29,167 nucleotides of DNA, from positions 1-29,167 of the forward strand of contig JBEHWX010000078.1 in the NCBI GenBank assembly GCA_048498995.1, given 5' to 3'. Of this stretch, positions 15,303 through 24,106 are shown piece after piece. The stretch's first letter is position 1. Each line of letters begins with the position of its first letter. Source of the stretch: JBEHWX01 sp048498995. GTDB lineage: Bacteria > Bacteroidota > Ignavibacteria > OLB7. The translations under genes and the position numbers were made by a program. The notes under the pieces were generated by a model. It was given only the letters and a program-made list of their open reading frames with translations. It did no database searches and was not told the DNA's origin.

Positions 15303-15905
15303 GCGAAACTACCTCCGGCGACGCATCGATGAAAGAAGTTTCTGCAAGTCAGTTGCATTTTCTTTCGTCGAGGTCGCCGCCGAAGCGGTGCTGGTGAGCT
15401 CCGGCGGGCGCAAACCACGGGGATGTTGTTCTCGTTATGGGAACGGATCGTCGCGATGATGCTCTCTCTTCCCGGCGGCCGAGATGGATCGTGCGTGGGG
15501 CGGCCGAGCGCCATCGGCGGGCGCCCGTGAGGGCCGGCCGCGATGGCCGCGGAAGGGCTTGCCGTGCGAGCGGGGGCGCCGGAAGTAACCGGAGGCAAGG
15601 GTAATGTGTTACTTTCGCGGCGACGGCATGTTTCACTTGCGCCCGGGGGCGATCTGAAATATCGTCCGGGAGATAATCGTGTATTCTAGAAGCCTTCATT
15701 CCCGTCGGCCCGCAATGGCCCCCATGCCTGATGAGACATCCCGAGGCGGGAATCCGCGCCCCTTTTCAGTGTCTAACCCGAGATCGCTTCCGGGTCGGTT
15801 CCATCGCCGACGACGCATGAAGCCACCGGTCGGCACGCGACGTGCTGAACCAACTTTCGACGAATTCGTTATCGAACAGTCAATCAACCGATCAAACCGA
15901 CGGAA
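15303..15905. other. 603-bp divergent intergenic region
   Basis: It separates the metal-uptake locus from the fusion metallopeptidase gene. No frame here has convincing coding character. Besides the dyad at 15331-15366 it contains AAGTAAC (15583-15589) inverted against GTTACTT (15608-15614), with GTAA-TGTG-TTAC inside that span at 15601-15612. The promoter for the gene at 15906 should lie near its right end, but I cannot place it. Confidence 0.4.
15331..15366 (-). promoter_or_regulatory. Fur/Zur-like dyad upstream of the metal-uptake locus
   Basis: The core TGCAA-N5-TTGCA (15343-15357; minus strand TGCAACTGACTTGCA) is a 15-bp dyad. It is framed by GAAAGAA (15331-15337) and TTCTTTC (15360-15366). 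The core resembles Fur-family boxes, which are TGCAAnTGAnTTGCA-like in some lineages. It ends 41 bp before the GTG at 15302, a normal operator position. Which metal regulator binds is unknown. Confidence 0.4.
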
Positions 15906-18900
15906 ATGACCATACTCAACGCGATCTCGAAGCCCTTGCGCTCCCGCGTCGTCGCGTCGGTGCTCGCGGCGGTCATGCTGACCGCCGGAGGCGGAACCTT
16001 GTCGGCCCAGCAGTTCGGCAAGAACAAGGTCCAGTACCGGACGTTCGACTGGAAGTATATCCAGTCGGACCATTTCGACATCTATTTCTACGATGACGGC
16101 GGGCGCTACCTGGCGAAGTTCGCGGCCCAGGTTCTCGAGAGCTCGCTCGACCAGATCCAGTCCCACTGGCGGTACCGGATCACCAACCGCATCACCCTTG
16201 TCCTGTACAACTCGCACAACGACTTCCAACAGACCAACGTGGTCGGCGAGTACATGCCGGAGGGGGTCGGCGGCGTCACCGAGATCTTCAAGAACCGGAT
16301 GGCGCTCCCGTTCGAGGGGAGTTGGGAGCAGTTCCGACACGTGCTCCATCACGAGCTGGTGCACGCGGTGCTCAACGACAAGTTCTACGGCGGCTCGCTT
16401 CAGAACCTGATCTCCAACAACGTCCGCTTCATGCTCCCCGGCTGGATGAACGAGGGGCTGGCCGAGTACGAGTCGCAGAACGGCTACGACATCGAGACCG
16501 ACATGTTCATCCGCGACGCGGTGATCGGCGAGTATCTGCCGTCGCTCGATCAGCTCAACGGCTACATGGCCTATCGCGGAGGGCAGGCCTTCTACTGGTA
16601 CGTCGAGCAGAACTACGGCCGCGAGAAGATCGCCGAGCTGCTCAACCGCGCCCGCGCCGCCGGCAACCTCGATCTGGCCTTCAAGGGAGCCTTCGGCAAG
16701 ACCGTCGAGGAGTTCTCCGAGCAGTGGCTCTACGACCTGAAGAAGATCTACTGGCCGGACGTGGCCAACCGGAAGCGTCCGGGTGATTTCGCGCTCCGGA
16801 TCACCGATCACAAGCGGGACGACTCCTACTTCAATACCTCGCCGTCGATCTCCCCGAACGGCAACAAGCTCGCCTTCATCTCCGATCGCGACGGGCCCCG
16901 CTCGGTCTACGTGCTCGATATCGACAAGCCGCGGAACATCCGCCAGCTCGTCACCGGCGAGATCAACACCGAGTTCGAGGAGCTTCACCTCCTCTCGCCG
17001 TCGATCGCCTGGTCGCCGGACAGCCGTCGCGTGGCGATGGCCGTCAAGTCCAAGGGGGCCGACGCGATTTACGTGATCAACGTCGATGACGGCGACCGGA
17101 GCCGGATCGCCATCGACCTGGACGCGATCTACTCGGTCGACTGGTCGCCGGACGGCAAGCGCCTGATCTTCACCGGCATCAAGGGGGAGCGCTCGGATAT
17201 CTTCCTGTATGATCTGACCACCAAGAAGGTGACCAACCTCACCGACGACCTCTTCTCCGATGTCGAGCCGTCGTGGGGGCCGGACAGCAAGACCGTCTAC
17301 TTCGTCTCCGACCGTCGCGACAACCCGATCGCCACGGCCAAGGCGGACAGCTTCCTGATCTGGAACTACGATTACAAGGGGAAGGACATCTTCTCGCTCA
17401 ACACCGAGACGATGGAGCTCAAGCGGCTCACCCACACCGACGCGATCGGCGAGACTTCGCCGGTGGCCGGTCCGGACGGACGCCTTCTCTACATCTCCGA
17501 CGCCAACGGCATCAACAACGTCTACACGCTCGATCCGGCCACCGGAGCCTCGCGCCCGCTGACCAACTCGATCAGCGGCATCGAGCATCTCTCCCTTTCC
17601 AGTGATGGCGGCAAGCTCGTCTTCACCGCCTGGAACGGGACCGGCCAGGACGTGTTCCTGATGCGCATGCCGTTCGAGGCGAAGGTGGAGGGGGATTCGC
17701 TCGAGAAGACCACCTACCTGAAGCGGACGCAGATGATCGCCGGCGCCACGCACGATTCCACGGCCGTTGCCGGCGACAGCGCGGTGACGGCGGTGACCGA
17801 TCTGCATGGCTACGGTGGCGTGAAGATGGACATCGCCGAGGCGGTTCCGCCGCAGCCGGCCTCCACGGCCCGCACGGCGCCGAAGCCCTCCTCGGACAAG
17901 CTCGCTCCGGCCTCCGACTCCAAGACGCTCACCGGCGATTACGCGGTGAAGGATTACAAGATCCGGATCACCCCGGACTTCATCCAGGCCAACGGCAACT
18001 ACAGCTCGTTCTACGGCGTGCAGGGGGCCATTCAGATGCTCTTCAGCGACATGCTGGGGAATCATCAGCTCTTCTTCGCGACCGATCTTCAGCTCGACCT
18101 GAAGAACTCCAGCTTCGTGCTGAGCTATCAGTACCTGCCGGAGCGGATCGACTATGGTCTGGACCTCTTCCAGTCCTCGGTGCTGGCCAGCCCGACCGGG
18201 CTGTACGACGACATCACCCGGTTCCGCCAGTGGGGCGCGACCGCCAAGGCCTCCAATCCGTTCGACCGGTTCAGCCGTGTCGACGTGGGGCTCACCTGGC
18301 TCAACGTCTCGCGCGACCCGATCAGCGAGAACTCCACGATCTCCAGCCAGTCGAAGATGCTGCTGGTGCCGAGCGTCGGCTACGTGTTCGACAATTCGGA
18401 GAACTGGGCGTTCGGTCCGGTGGATGGCTCCCGCTACAACATCACGGCAATGGCCAGCCCGAAGTTCGGGCAGAACGGCGTCGGCTTCTACACGCTGCTC
18501 GGCGACTTCCGGCATTACATCGCGCTGGACAAGTACGGCACCTACAGCTTCGCCGCGCGCATCGCCGGCGGCGGCAGCTTCGGGCCGAACCCGCAGAAGT
18601 TCTTCCTCGGCGGCGTCGAAAGCTGGCTCAACTACCAGTACGCCAACGGACGTCTGCCGATCGAGAACGTGGAGGACTTCACCTTCCTGACGCCGGGGTA
18701 TCCGCTGCGCGGCTTCGACTACGGCGAGCGGGTCACCTCGAAGTACATGCTGAGCAACCTGGAGTTCCGCTTCCCGCTCTTCCGGGCGCTGGTGAGCGGT
18801 CCGCTGCCGGTGCTCTTCCAGTACGTCTCCGGCGCCATCTTCGCCGATGTCGGCGCGGCATGGAACAACAACCTGTCGCTGACCCACACCGACGAGCTCA

Positions 18901-19058
18901 CCGGCAACACGGTGACGCAGGATCTGCTGCTCGGCACCGGCGTCGGCGCGCGCGCCTACGTCTTCGGGTTCCCGCTCCGTCTCGACGTGGCGTGGAACTA
19001 CAATCTGGAGTCGTGGAGCAAGCCGAAGTACTACATCTCGCTCGGCTACGACTTCTGA
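15906..19058 (+). CDS. Metallopeptidase, TolB-like propeller and outer-membrane barrel fusion
   Basis: The product has 1,050 residues. A signal peptide ending about residue 34 (LSAQ) is followed by a peptidase-MA-like domain. Its zinc motif is H149-E150-L-V-H153, and a probable third ligand is E183 in GWMNEGLAEYE. Residues about 300-600 hold four or more TolB/PD40 repeats (SPSISPNGNKLAFISDRDG, VDWSPDGKRLIFTG, SWGPDSKTVYFVSDRRDN). After a Pro/Ser/Thr linker (about 640-675), residues about 690-1050 form a Bac_surface_Ag-like barrel ending YYISLGYDF, with the terminal Phe typical of outer-membrane barrels. The protein should sit in the outer membrane with protease and propeller in the periplasm. 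Such fusions occur in Bacteroidota; the substrate is unknown. The ATG at 15906 gives a clean signal peptide. Confidence 0.88.
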   Translation: MTILNAISKPLRSRVVASVLAAVMLTAGGGTLSAQQFGKNKVQYRTFDWKYIQSDHFDIYFYDDGGRYLAKFAAQVLESSLDQIQSHWRYRITNRITLVLYNSHNDFQQTNVVGEYMPEGVGGVTEIFKNRMALPFEGSWEQFRHVLHHELVHAVLNDKFYGGSLQNLISNNVRFMLPGWMNEGLAEYESQNGYDIETDMFIRDAVIGEYLPSLDQLNGYMAYRGGQAFYWYVEQNYGREKIAELLNRARAAGNLDLAFKGAFGKTVEEFSEQWLYDLKKIYWPDVANRKRPGDFALRITDHKRDDSYFNTSPSISPNGNKLAFISDRDGPRSVYVLDIDKPRNIRQLVTGEINTEFEELHLLSPSIAWSPDSRRVAMAVKSKGADAIYVINVDDGDRSRIAIDLDAIYSVDWSPDGKRLIFTGIKGERSDIFLYDLTTKKVTNLTDDLFSDVEPSWGPDSKTVYFVSDRRDNPIATAKADSFLIWNYDYKGKDIFSLNTETMELKRLTHTDAIGETSPVAGPDGRLLYISDANGINNVYTLDPATGASRPLTNSISGIEHLSLSSDGGKLVFTAWNGTGQDVFLMRMPFEAKVEGDSLEKTTYLKRTQMIAGATHDSTAVAGDSAVTAVTDLHGYGGVKMDIAEAVPPQPASTARTAPKPSSDKLAPASDSKTLTGDYAVKDYKIRITPDFIQANGNYSSFYGVQGAIQMLFSDMLGNHQLFFATDLQLDLKNSSFVLSYQYLPERIDYGLDLFQSSVLASPTGLYDDITRFRQWGATAKASNPFDRFSRVDVGLTWLNVSRDPISENSTISSQSKMLLVPSVGYVFDNSENWAFGPVDGSRYNITAMASPKFGQNGVGFYTLLGDFRHYIALDKYGTYSFAARIAGGGSFGPNPQKFFLGGVESWLNYQYANGRLPIENVEDFTFLTPGYPLRGFDYGERVTSKYMLSNLEFRFPLFRALVSGPLPVLFQYVSGAIFADVGAAWNNNLSLTHTDELTGNTVTQDLLLGTGVGARAYVFGFPLRLDVAWNYNLESWSKPKYYISLGYDF

Positions 19059-19361
19059 TGCCGGAGCACTTCCGAGCGCTCTGGAAAGCGATCCTGGAAG
19101 GTAACTTGCGGCGGGCTCGCGTGGTCGGGCCCGCCGCGGCCGTTCATGGGGCATCGGGGCCGTTCGGCTCCGGATGAAGGCGGGAGGGAGAGATGTCACG
19201 CTCGCGCGGTGGCGGGAACGGGGCGTTTCACGCGCGATTTCCCCATCGCCGCCGTGACAATTCGCGGCGCTGAAGGTCTTTTCGATGGGCGTGGTGCGTG
19301 CCGGCGTGTTGGCGCGGCGGCTCCGCTCCCGAGCTTTCGACGAATCACTCTACGGATAGAC
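19059..19361. other. 303-bp intergenic stretch
   Basis: It separates two plus-strand envelope genes. Apart from the hairpin at 19108-19137 I see no feature. The frame of the next gene stays open leftward to 19146, but those 72 codons lack a signal peptide and read Arg-rich, so they are not counted as coding. Confidence 0.4.
19108..19137 (+). terminator. GC-rich hairpin after the fusion metallopeptidase gene
   Basis: GCGGCGGGC (19108-19116) pairs perfectly with GCCCGCCGC (19129-19137) around a 12-base loop, 50 bp after the stop codon. No T-tract follows, so it is a weak terminator candidate. Confidence 0.4.
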
Positions 19362-21239
19362 ATGATCGGATCTTCGACGACATACAACCGACGCGCCCGA
19401 GGCGCCGGGGCCTGGTCGGCATCGGTCTGCCTCGGCGGCTCCGTCCGCGGCCTCATCATCACGCTCCTTCTGCTCTGCCTTGCCGTGGCGATCGCCGGCG
19501 CACAGGTGACGGTGACCTCTCCGAACGGCGGCGAGAGCTTCGAGCTCGGCCAGCCGGTCGCGGTACGCTGGAGCTCCTCCGGCGTGAGCACGCTCCGGCT
19601 CGACTACTCGAGCGACAACGGAGCCGTCTGGAGCACCGTCGCCAGCGGCATCCCCGCCGCGGCTGGCGCCGCCACGTTCACGCCGTTCGGCGTGCCGACC
19701 GCCGCCGGCCTGGTCCGTCTGGTGGATGAGGCCAACCCGGCGCGCTTCGACCGCTCGGATGCCCCCTTCGCCATCCTGGCCTCGAAGCTCCTGGCGATCC
19801 TCGATCCGGCGCAGGGAGACGAGGTGGTGGCCGGCTCCACGACGAACATCGTCTGGCAGAGCTCGCGGGTGGACCGCGTGGCCATCGAGTACACGACCAA
19901 CGGCGGCGGAAGCTGGAACACGATCACCTCCAGCACGCCGGCCGGCTACGGCAGCTTCCCATGGCGCGTGCCGGGCACGCCGGCGGCCAACGTGCAGATC
20001 CGCGTCCGCGAGCTCGGGGGGGATGCCTTCGCCGTCAGCGGCCTCTTCTCGATCGTTCCGTCGAAGACCCAGATGGTGCGCGTGCAGTCGCCGAACGGCG
20101 GGGAGGTCTTCATCGTCGGCGATACCACGCGGATCCTCTGGAGCACCGCGTACGCGCCCGTCCTCTGGATCTCCTACTCGAGCGACGGCGGCGCAACCTG
20201 GACACGGATAAGGAACACGCTCCCGAGCGAGCTCGGCTTCATCCCCTGGGCCGTTCCCGACGTGCCGAGCAAGAAGTACCTGATCCGCATCGAGACCGGC
20301 TCGCAGTTCGATGTCTCCGACGCTCCGTTCGAGGTCCGTCGGAAGATCAATCCCGGCATCACGGTTCTGAAGCCGAACGGGGGAGAGCAGTTCCGCCCGG
20401 ATTCGGTGGTGAAGATCTCCTGGAGCTGGCAGGATTTCAGCGGCGAGAATGTCGTGGTCGAGTACAGCATCGACGGCGGCGCCACCTGGCGCGGCATCGC
20501 CACGGTCGACGTGGCCGCCGGTCCGGTGAGCTGGACCGTGCCGGACAGTGCCAGCACGAATGCGCTCATCAGGGTTCATCCCGTCACCACGCCGATCTCG
20601 GATGTCTCCGACGCGCCGTTCGAGATCCTCCATCGTCCGCCGCCCCCTCCGGGACCGATCAAGGTGCTCTCGCCGAACGGCGGGGAGGATTGGGCGGTCG
20701 GCGGCGCGCGGGTGATCCGCTGGGATGCCCCGGCCGACGTGACGCAGGTGAAGATCGAGATCTCGGTGGACGGCGGCTTCGCCTTCACGCCGATCTTCGG
20801 CGCCGCCCCGTCGACCCCCGGCAACGGCCAGTACGCCTGGACCGTCACCAACACGCCGACCACGACCGCGCGCGTCCGGATCACGGACGTGAACGATCCC
20901 TCGCGCTACGATCTTTCCGACGGCAACTTCACGATCTCGCTCCTCACCGTCGGCGTCCGTGTGGATGACCGAGCGGTGACCGGGATCGCCTCGGCGTCCG
21001 CGGTGCCGAACCCGGCCTCCGGCAACGTGGAGCTTCGCTGGAGCCAGCGCTCCCGCGCCGGTGTCACCCTCAGGCTCTACGACGCCGTCGGCACGCTCGT
21101 CCGCGTGGTCGATGCCGGGGTGCGTGAAGGGGGCGAGCAGCGGCTTCCCCTGGCCGTCGGCGACCTCGCCTCCGGACTCTACCGGTTCCAGATCGTCGGC
21201 GAGGAGACCTTCTCCGGACAGATCTCCGTGATTCACTGA
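19362..21239 (+). CDS. Five-repeat Ig-like surface protein with T9SS-type sorting domain
   Basis: From the ATG at 19362 the product has 625 residues. The signal peptide is long: a basic stretch, a hydrophobic core at 30-47 and a likely cut after AGA. Five beta-sandwich repeats follow at about 49-140, 141-232, 238-325, 332-422 and 432-527. Four of them begin with PNGGE and most contain YSxDGGxTW followed by VP; they resemble Kre9/KNH-type Ig-like repeats. Residues about 546-625 (VPNPASGNVELRW, VTLRLYDAVGTLVRVV, GLYRFQIVGEETFSGQISVIH) match a type A T9SS C-terminal sorting domain. The protein is therefore probably exported and attached to the cell surface, as an adhesin or structural protein. 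No catalytic domain is seen. Confidence 0.85.
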   Translation: MIGSSTTYNRRARGAGAWSASVCLGGSVRGLIITLLLLCLAVAIAGAQVTVTSPNGGESFELGQPVAVRWSSSGVSTLRLDYSSDNGAVWSTVASGIPAAAGAATFTPFGVPTAAGLVRLVDEANPARFDRSDAPFAILASKLLAILDPAQGDEVVAGSTTNIVWQSSRVDRVAIEYTTNGGGSWNTITSSTPAGYGSFPWRVPGTPAANVQIRVRELGGDAFAVSGLFSIVPSKTQMVRVQSPNGGEVFIVGDTTRILWSTAYAPVLWISYSSDGGATWTRIRNTLPSELGFIPWAVPDVPSKKYLIRIETGSQFDVSDAPFEVRRKINPGITVLKPNGGEQFRPDSVVKISWSWQDFSGENVVVEYSIDGGATWRGIATVDVAAGPVSWTVPDSASTNALIRVHPVTTPISDVSDAPFEILHRPPPPPGPIKVLSPNGGEDWAVGGARVIRWDAPADVTQVKIEISVDGGFAFTPIFGAAPSTPGNGQYAWTVTNTPTTTARVRITDVNDPSRYDLSDGNFTISLLTVGVRVDDRAVTGIASASAVPNPASGNVELRWSQRSRAGVTLRLYDAVGTLVRVVDAGVREGGEQRLPLAVGDLASGLYRFQIVGEETFSGQISVIH

Positions 21240-21302
21240 CCGGCGCGCATGCCGGCCCGGTGACATTATCGATCTGATGCCCGGAATGCGATATCAACGA
21301 TG

Positions 21303-21337
21303 AAGCCCCATCATGGCGCGATGCCGTGATGGGGCTT
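21303..21337. terminator. Bidirectional intrinsic terminator
   Basis: AAGCCCCATCA (21303-21313) pairs perfectly with TGATGGGGCTT (21327-21337), followed by TTCTC. It lies between convergent genes ending at 21239 (plus) and 21387 (minus) and can serve both. Confidence 0.85.
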
Positions 21338-21386
21338 TCTCATGTCTGGTGCGGAGGAAGATCGAGACGTTCGCGAGATCGCCATT

Positions 21387-22418
21387 TCAGCGGCGGAGAA
21401 CCTGGCGGAGCGCGCCGAGCACGTCGGCCACCGGAATCGTCGCCAGCGGCTCCCCCTCCGCGGGCATCAGCACGCGGGAGACCGTGGAGAGGGGGGCGAA
21501 GAGCGTCGCGTTCCAGTCGATCGGCGGATAGAGCCCGACCACCGGACGGTCCACGGCCGCGGCCAGGTGGACGATGGAGGTATCCGGCGTGACGACCGCG
21601 ATCGAGCGGGCCACGGCCGCCGCCGCCTCCAGGATCGACTCGGTCCTGATCGAATGTGCCCGCTTGCGCATCGAGCAGATCTCGTCGACGAACTCCCGGT
21701 CGGCCGGGGAGGAGATCACGCCGACGTTGTGTGTCCTGGCGATCTCGTCGATCAGGGCCCGCCACTTGGCCGGCTCCCAGTAACGGGTGGGAGATCCGGC
21801 CGAGACGTTCACCGTCACGAATCCCCGCTCTCCCGGGTCGACCTGCGGATCGACCGCCATGAACGCATCGGGCGGAATCGCGATCGAGGGGCGCCGCGCG
21901 AAGCTCACGCCGGGGGCCAGCATCGTCGCCGGCGCCAGCATCACATCCACGTAGTGCCCCGGCGGCGCCGGGGCCGGGAGCGGCTGCGTCGGAAGCTTCC
22001 GTCCGGCGTTGGCCGGCGCCACGATCCGGCGCTCGGCGCGCACCATGTCCGCCACGATGCGCGAGGTGCTCGAGGCCTGATGCTTCGGGTCGATGTAGAG
22101 ATCGAAGCGGCGGCCGCGGAGCCTGGTCATCAGCACCGGCAGCTTCGTCAGTCCGCGCGGGACGCCGATCACCTCATCGACCGCAGGGTGCGTCGACGGG
22201 ATCAGCATGTTGTCCTGCGCGGCCAGCACCGTCAGGCGCGTGGCGGGATAGATCCGCTTCAGCGCCGCGAAGAGCGGCGTGGTGAGCACCATGTCACCGA
22301 GCTTGCCGAGCTGGAGAAGGCAGATCGATGCCGGCCCCGCGCCGGATGCCCCTGAGATTGCGGCGTGGCCGGGCTCGGCCTCGACTGCGTCGGGAGAACG
22401 CTGCGACCGACGAATCAC
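21387..22418 (-). CDS. Glycosyltransferase family 9 (ADP-heptose:LPS heptosyltransferase-like)
   Basis: The product has 343 residues. After about 30 variable residues it reads ICLLQLGKLGDMVLTTPLF, the start of a GT9 Rossmann fold. Near the end IAVVTPDTSIVHLAAAVDRP and VGLYPP form the nucleotide-sugar-binding half. GT9 enzymes transfer heptose or related sugars to the lipopolysaccharide core at the inner face of the inner membrane. The GTG at 22418 overlaps the TGA of the upstream permease gene (GTGA), with AGGGAG about eight bases upstream, so translation is probably coupled. The frame stays open through the whole permease gene, but that extension is an out-of-frame shadow. The acceptor sugar is unknown. 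Confidence 0.87.
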   Translation of the reverse strand: MIRRSQRSPDAVEAEPGHAAISGASGAGPASICLLQLGKLGDMVLTTPLFAALKRIYPATRLTVLAAQDNMLIPSTHPAVDEVIGVPRGLTKLPVLMTRLRGRRFDLYIDPKHQASSTSRIVADMVRAERRIVAPANAGRKLPTQPLPAPAPPGHYVDVMLAPATMLAPGVSFARRPSIAIPPDAFMAVDPQVDPGERGFVTVNVSAGSPTRYWEPAKWRALIDEIARTHNVGVISSPADREFVDEICSMRKRAHSIRTESILEAAAAVARSIAVVTPDTSIVHLAAAVDRPVVGLYPPIDWNATLFAPLSTVSRVLMPAEGEPLATIPVADVLGALRQVLRR

Positions 22419-23947
22419 TCGGACTTCTCCCTGGCGATCGTGACGACCGCCGGCTCGGCTCCTCCCCGGCCGTGGCGACGGCGGTAGTAGATGTAGATCG
22501 GGATGCCGATCGCCACCAGCGCCAGGCCGAGCGCGGTGTTCGACATCGCCGGCTTGCCGGCCGCGGAGTTCGCCATGAACGTGTCGACGTCGTTGTAGAG
22601 CGTCAGGGCCAGGTAGACGATGGCGAAGAGCACGAAGACGGCCGGCAGATACGGATACCCCGGCACCTTGTAGGGGCGATGCGCGTCCGGATAGCGCTTG
22701 CGCAGCACGAAGATGCCGTAGGCGCCGGCGGCGTAGAAGATCCAGCTCACGAAGATCAGCATGTCGGTGAGCGTGTCGAACGTGCCGCTGAACAGCAGCA
22801 TCACGCTCCAGAGCCCCTGCACCACCAGCGAGGAGCCGGGGGTGTTGAAGCGGGGATGCGCGTGGCCGAGGAAGCGGGGGAACACGTTCTTGCGCGCCAT
22901 CGAGAAGTAGACGCGGGCGCTGGCCAGGATGGTGCCGTTGACCGTGCCGAAGGTCGAGACCATCACCGCCGCGGCGATCCATCGGCCGCCGCCGGCGAAG
23001 AACTTCTCGGCCACGTCGGCGGCCACCAGCTTCGAGTCGGCCATCGTGTCGATCGGCAGCACGTAGCAGTAGGCCAGATTGATCAGCACGTAGACCACGA
23101 TGATGATCGCCATGCCGAGGATGAGGGCGCGCGGGATGTTCCGCTGCGGTTGAATCACCTCGCCGGCGATGTAGGTCACGTTGTTCCAGCCGTCGTAGGC
23201 CCAGAAGGCTCCCTGGAGCGCCGCCGCGATCGCCACCACCATCGCGATGCCGTGCGGCGTCACCACCGTCGAATCGACGCTCAGGTTCGAGGCCGCTCCC
23301 ACCCCCGGCAGCAGAAACGCGCAGAGCACCAGCACCCCCATCGCCACGATCTTCGAGACCGTGAAGATATTCTGCACGATCCCGCCGAAGCGGACGCCGA
23401 GGTAGTTGACCAGCGTCAGCAGCAGGATCAGCCCTCCGGCGATCACCTTCACCCAGAAATCCCCGAACGGCGTGATCTGCCCGATGAACGGGACCGAGAA
23501 GGAGAGCGACTGGAAGGATGCCGAGACGGGGGGGAGCGTGATGAACTTGGTGGCGTATTCGGCGAAGACGTACGCGATGCTCGCGATCGAGCCGGTCTGG
23601 ATGACGCCGAAGACCGCCCATCCGTAGAGGTAGGCGGAGAACGGTCCGTACATCCGGTCGAAGTAGATGTACTGCCCGCCGGTCTCCGGGATCATGCCGG
23701 CGACCTCGGCGTTGGTCAGCGCGCCGAAGAGCGTGATGATGCCGGCCAGCACCCAGACGGCCAGCAGGATCTCGGGCGAGCCCACGTCGTGCGCCATCAC
23801 GCCGGGCTTGCGGAAGATGCCGGAGCCGATCACCGCGCCGACCACGATCATCGTGGTCGTGAACAGACCGAGCCTGGGCAGAAGGCCCTGGTTCATCCGC
23901 TCTATCTCGTGCGCGTTCTCCGGCTCCGGGCGCGTCGGTGTCAGCAT
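22415..23947 (-). CDS. APC superfamily amino acid permease
   Basis: From the ATG at 23947 the product has 510 residues with about 12 membrane helices. The first helix contains VVGAVIGSGIFRKPG (GSGIF at 41-45), the unwound substrate-binding motif of APC/LAT-type transporters. ALTNAEVAGMIPETGGQYIY in helix 3 is equally typical. The protein should take up or exchange amino acids across the inner membrane; the exact amino acid cannot be read from sequence. A longer frame starts at 24007, but the 20 extra residues are not typical and no start shows a clear ribosome-binding site. It overlaps the GT9 gene by four bases, although the functions have no obvious link. Confidence 0.9.
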   Translation of the reverse strand: MLTPTRPEPENAHEIERMNQGLLPRLGLFTTTMIVVGAVIGSGIFRKPGVMAHDVGSPEILLAVWVLAGIITLFGALTNAEVAGMIPETGGQYIYFDRMYGPFSAYLYGWAVFGVIQTGSIASIAYVFAEYATKFITLPPVSASFQSLSFSVPFIGQITPFGDFWVKVIAGGLILLLTLVNYLGVRFGGIVQNIFTVSKIVAMGVLVLCAFLLPGVGAASNLSVDSTVVTPHGIAMVVAIAAALQGAFWAYDGWNNVTYIAGEVIQPQRNIPRALILGMAIIIVVYVLINLAYCYVLPIDTMADSKLVAADVAEKFFAGGGRWIAAAVMVSTFGTVNGTILASARVYFSMARKNVFPRFLGHAHPRFNTPGSSLVVQGLWSVMLLFSGTFDTLTDMLIFVSWIFYAAGAYGIFVLRKRYPDAHRPYKVPGYPYLPAVFVLFAIVYLALTLYNDVDTFMANSAAGKPAMSNTALGLALVAIGIPIYIYYRRRHGRGGAEPAVVTIAREKSE

Positions 23948-24019
23948 GGGCTGTCGCTCGATGATGTGAATGGGTGTGGACCCGCCGGCGTCCGCCGAAC
24001 ACGGCACGCGAGGTCGGGT

Positions 24020-24040
24020 CCCCGCCGGTTGTCGGCGGGG
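24020..24040 (-). terminator. Hairpin downstream of the SixA-like gene
   Basis: CCCCGCCG (24020-24027) pairs with CGGCGGGG (24033-24040) around GTTGT, 67 bp after the sixA-like stop on the minus strand. No clear T-tract follows, so it is a modest candidate terminator between this gene and the permease. Confidence 0.4.
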
Positions 24041-24106
24041 CGTGGGTGGAAAGCCGGATAGCCGACGCGCGCTCCAGTCGGAGAGAACGAGCGTGAGGCG
24101 ACCTGC

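Noticed and set aside
15480..15660. Cobalamin riboswitch ahead of the TonB locus
   Set aside because: I looked for the conserved B12-box and core sequences on the minus strand and did not find them.
15696..19199. 1,167-codon open frame on the minus strand
   Set aside because: It is antisense to the metallopeptidase-propeller-barrel gene, whose domains, signal peptide and terminal Phe are clear.
19350..21266. 638-codon open frame on the minus strand
   Set aside because: Antisense to the Ig-repeat surface protein; Arg/Asp/Gly-rich with no domain.
22419..24002. Upstream extension of the GT9 frame to 871 residues
   Set aside because: The extension is a shifted reading of the permease gene and is Arg-rich; the GTG at 22418 with its ribosome-binding site explains the real start.
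22328..24061. 577-codon open frame on the plus strand
   Set aside because: Antisense to the APC permease; composition is His/Arg/Asp-rich and lacks membrane helices or motifs.
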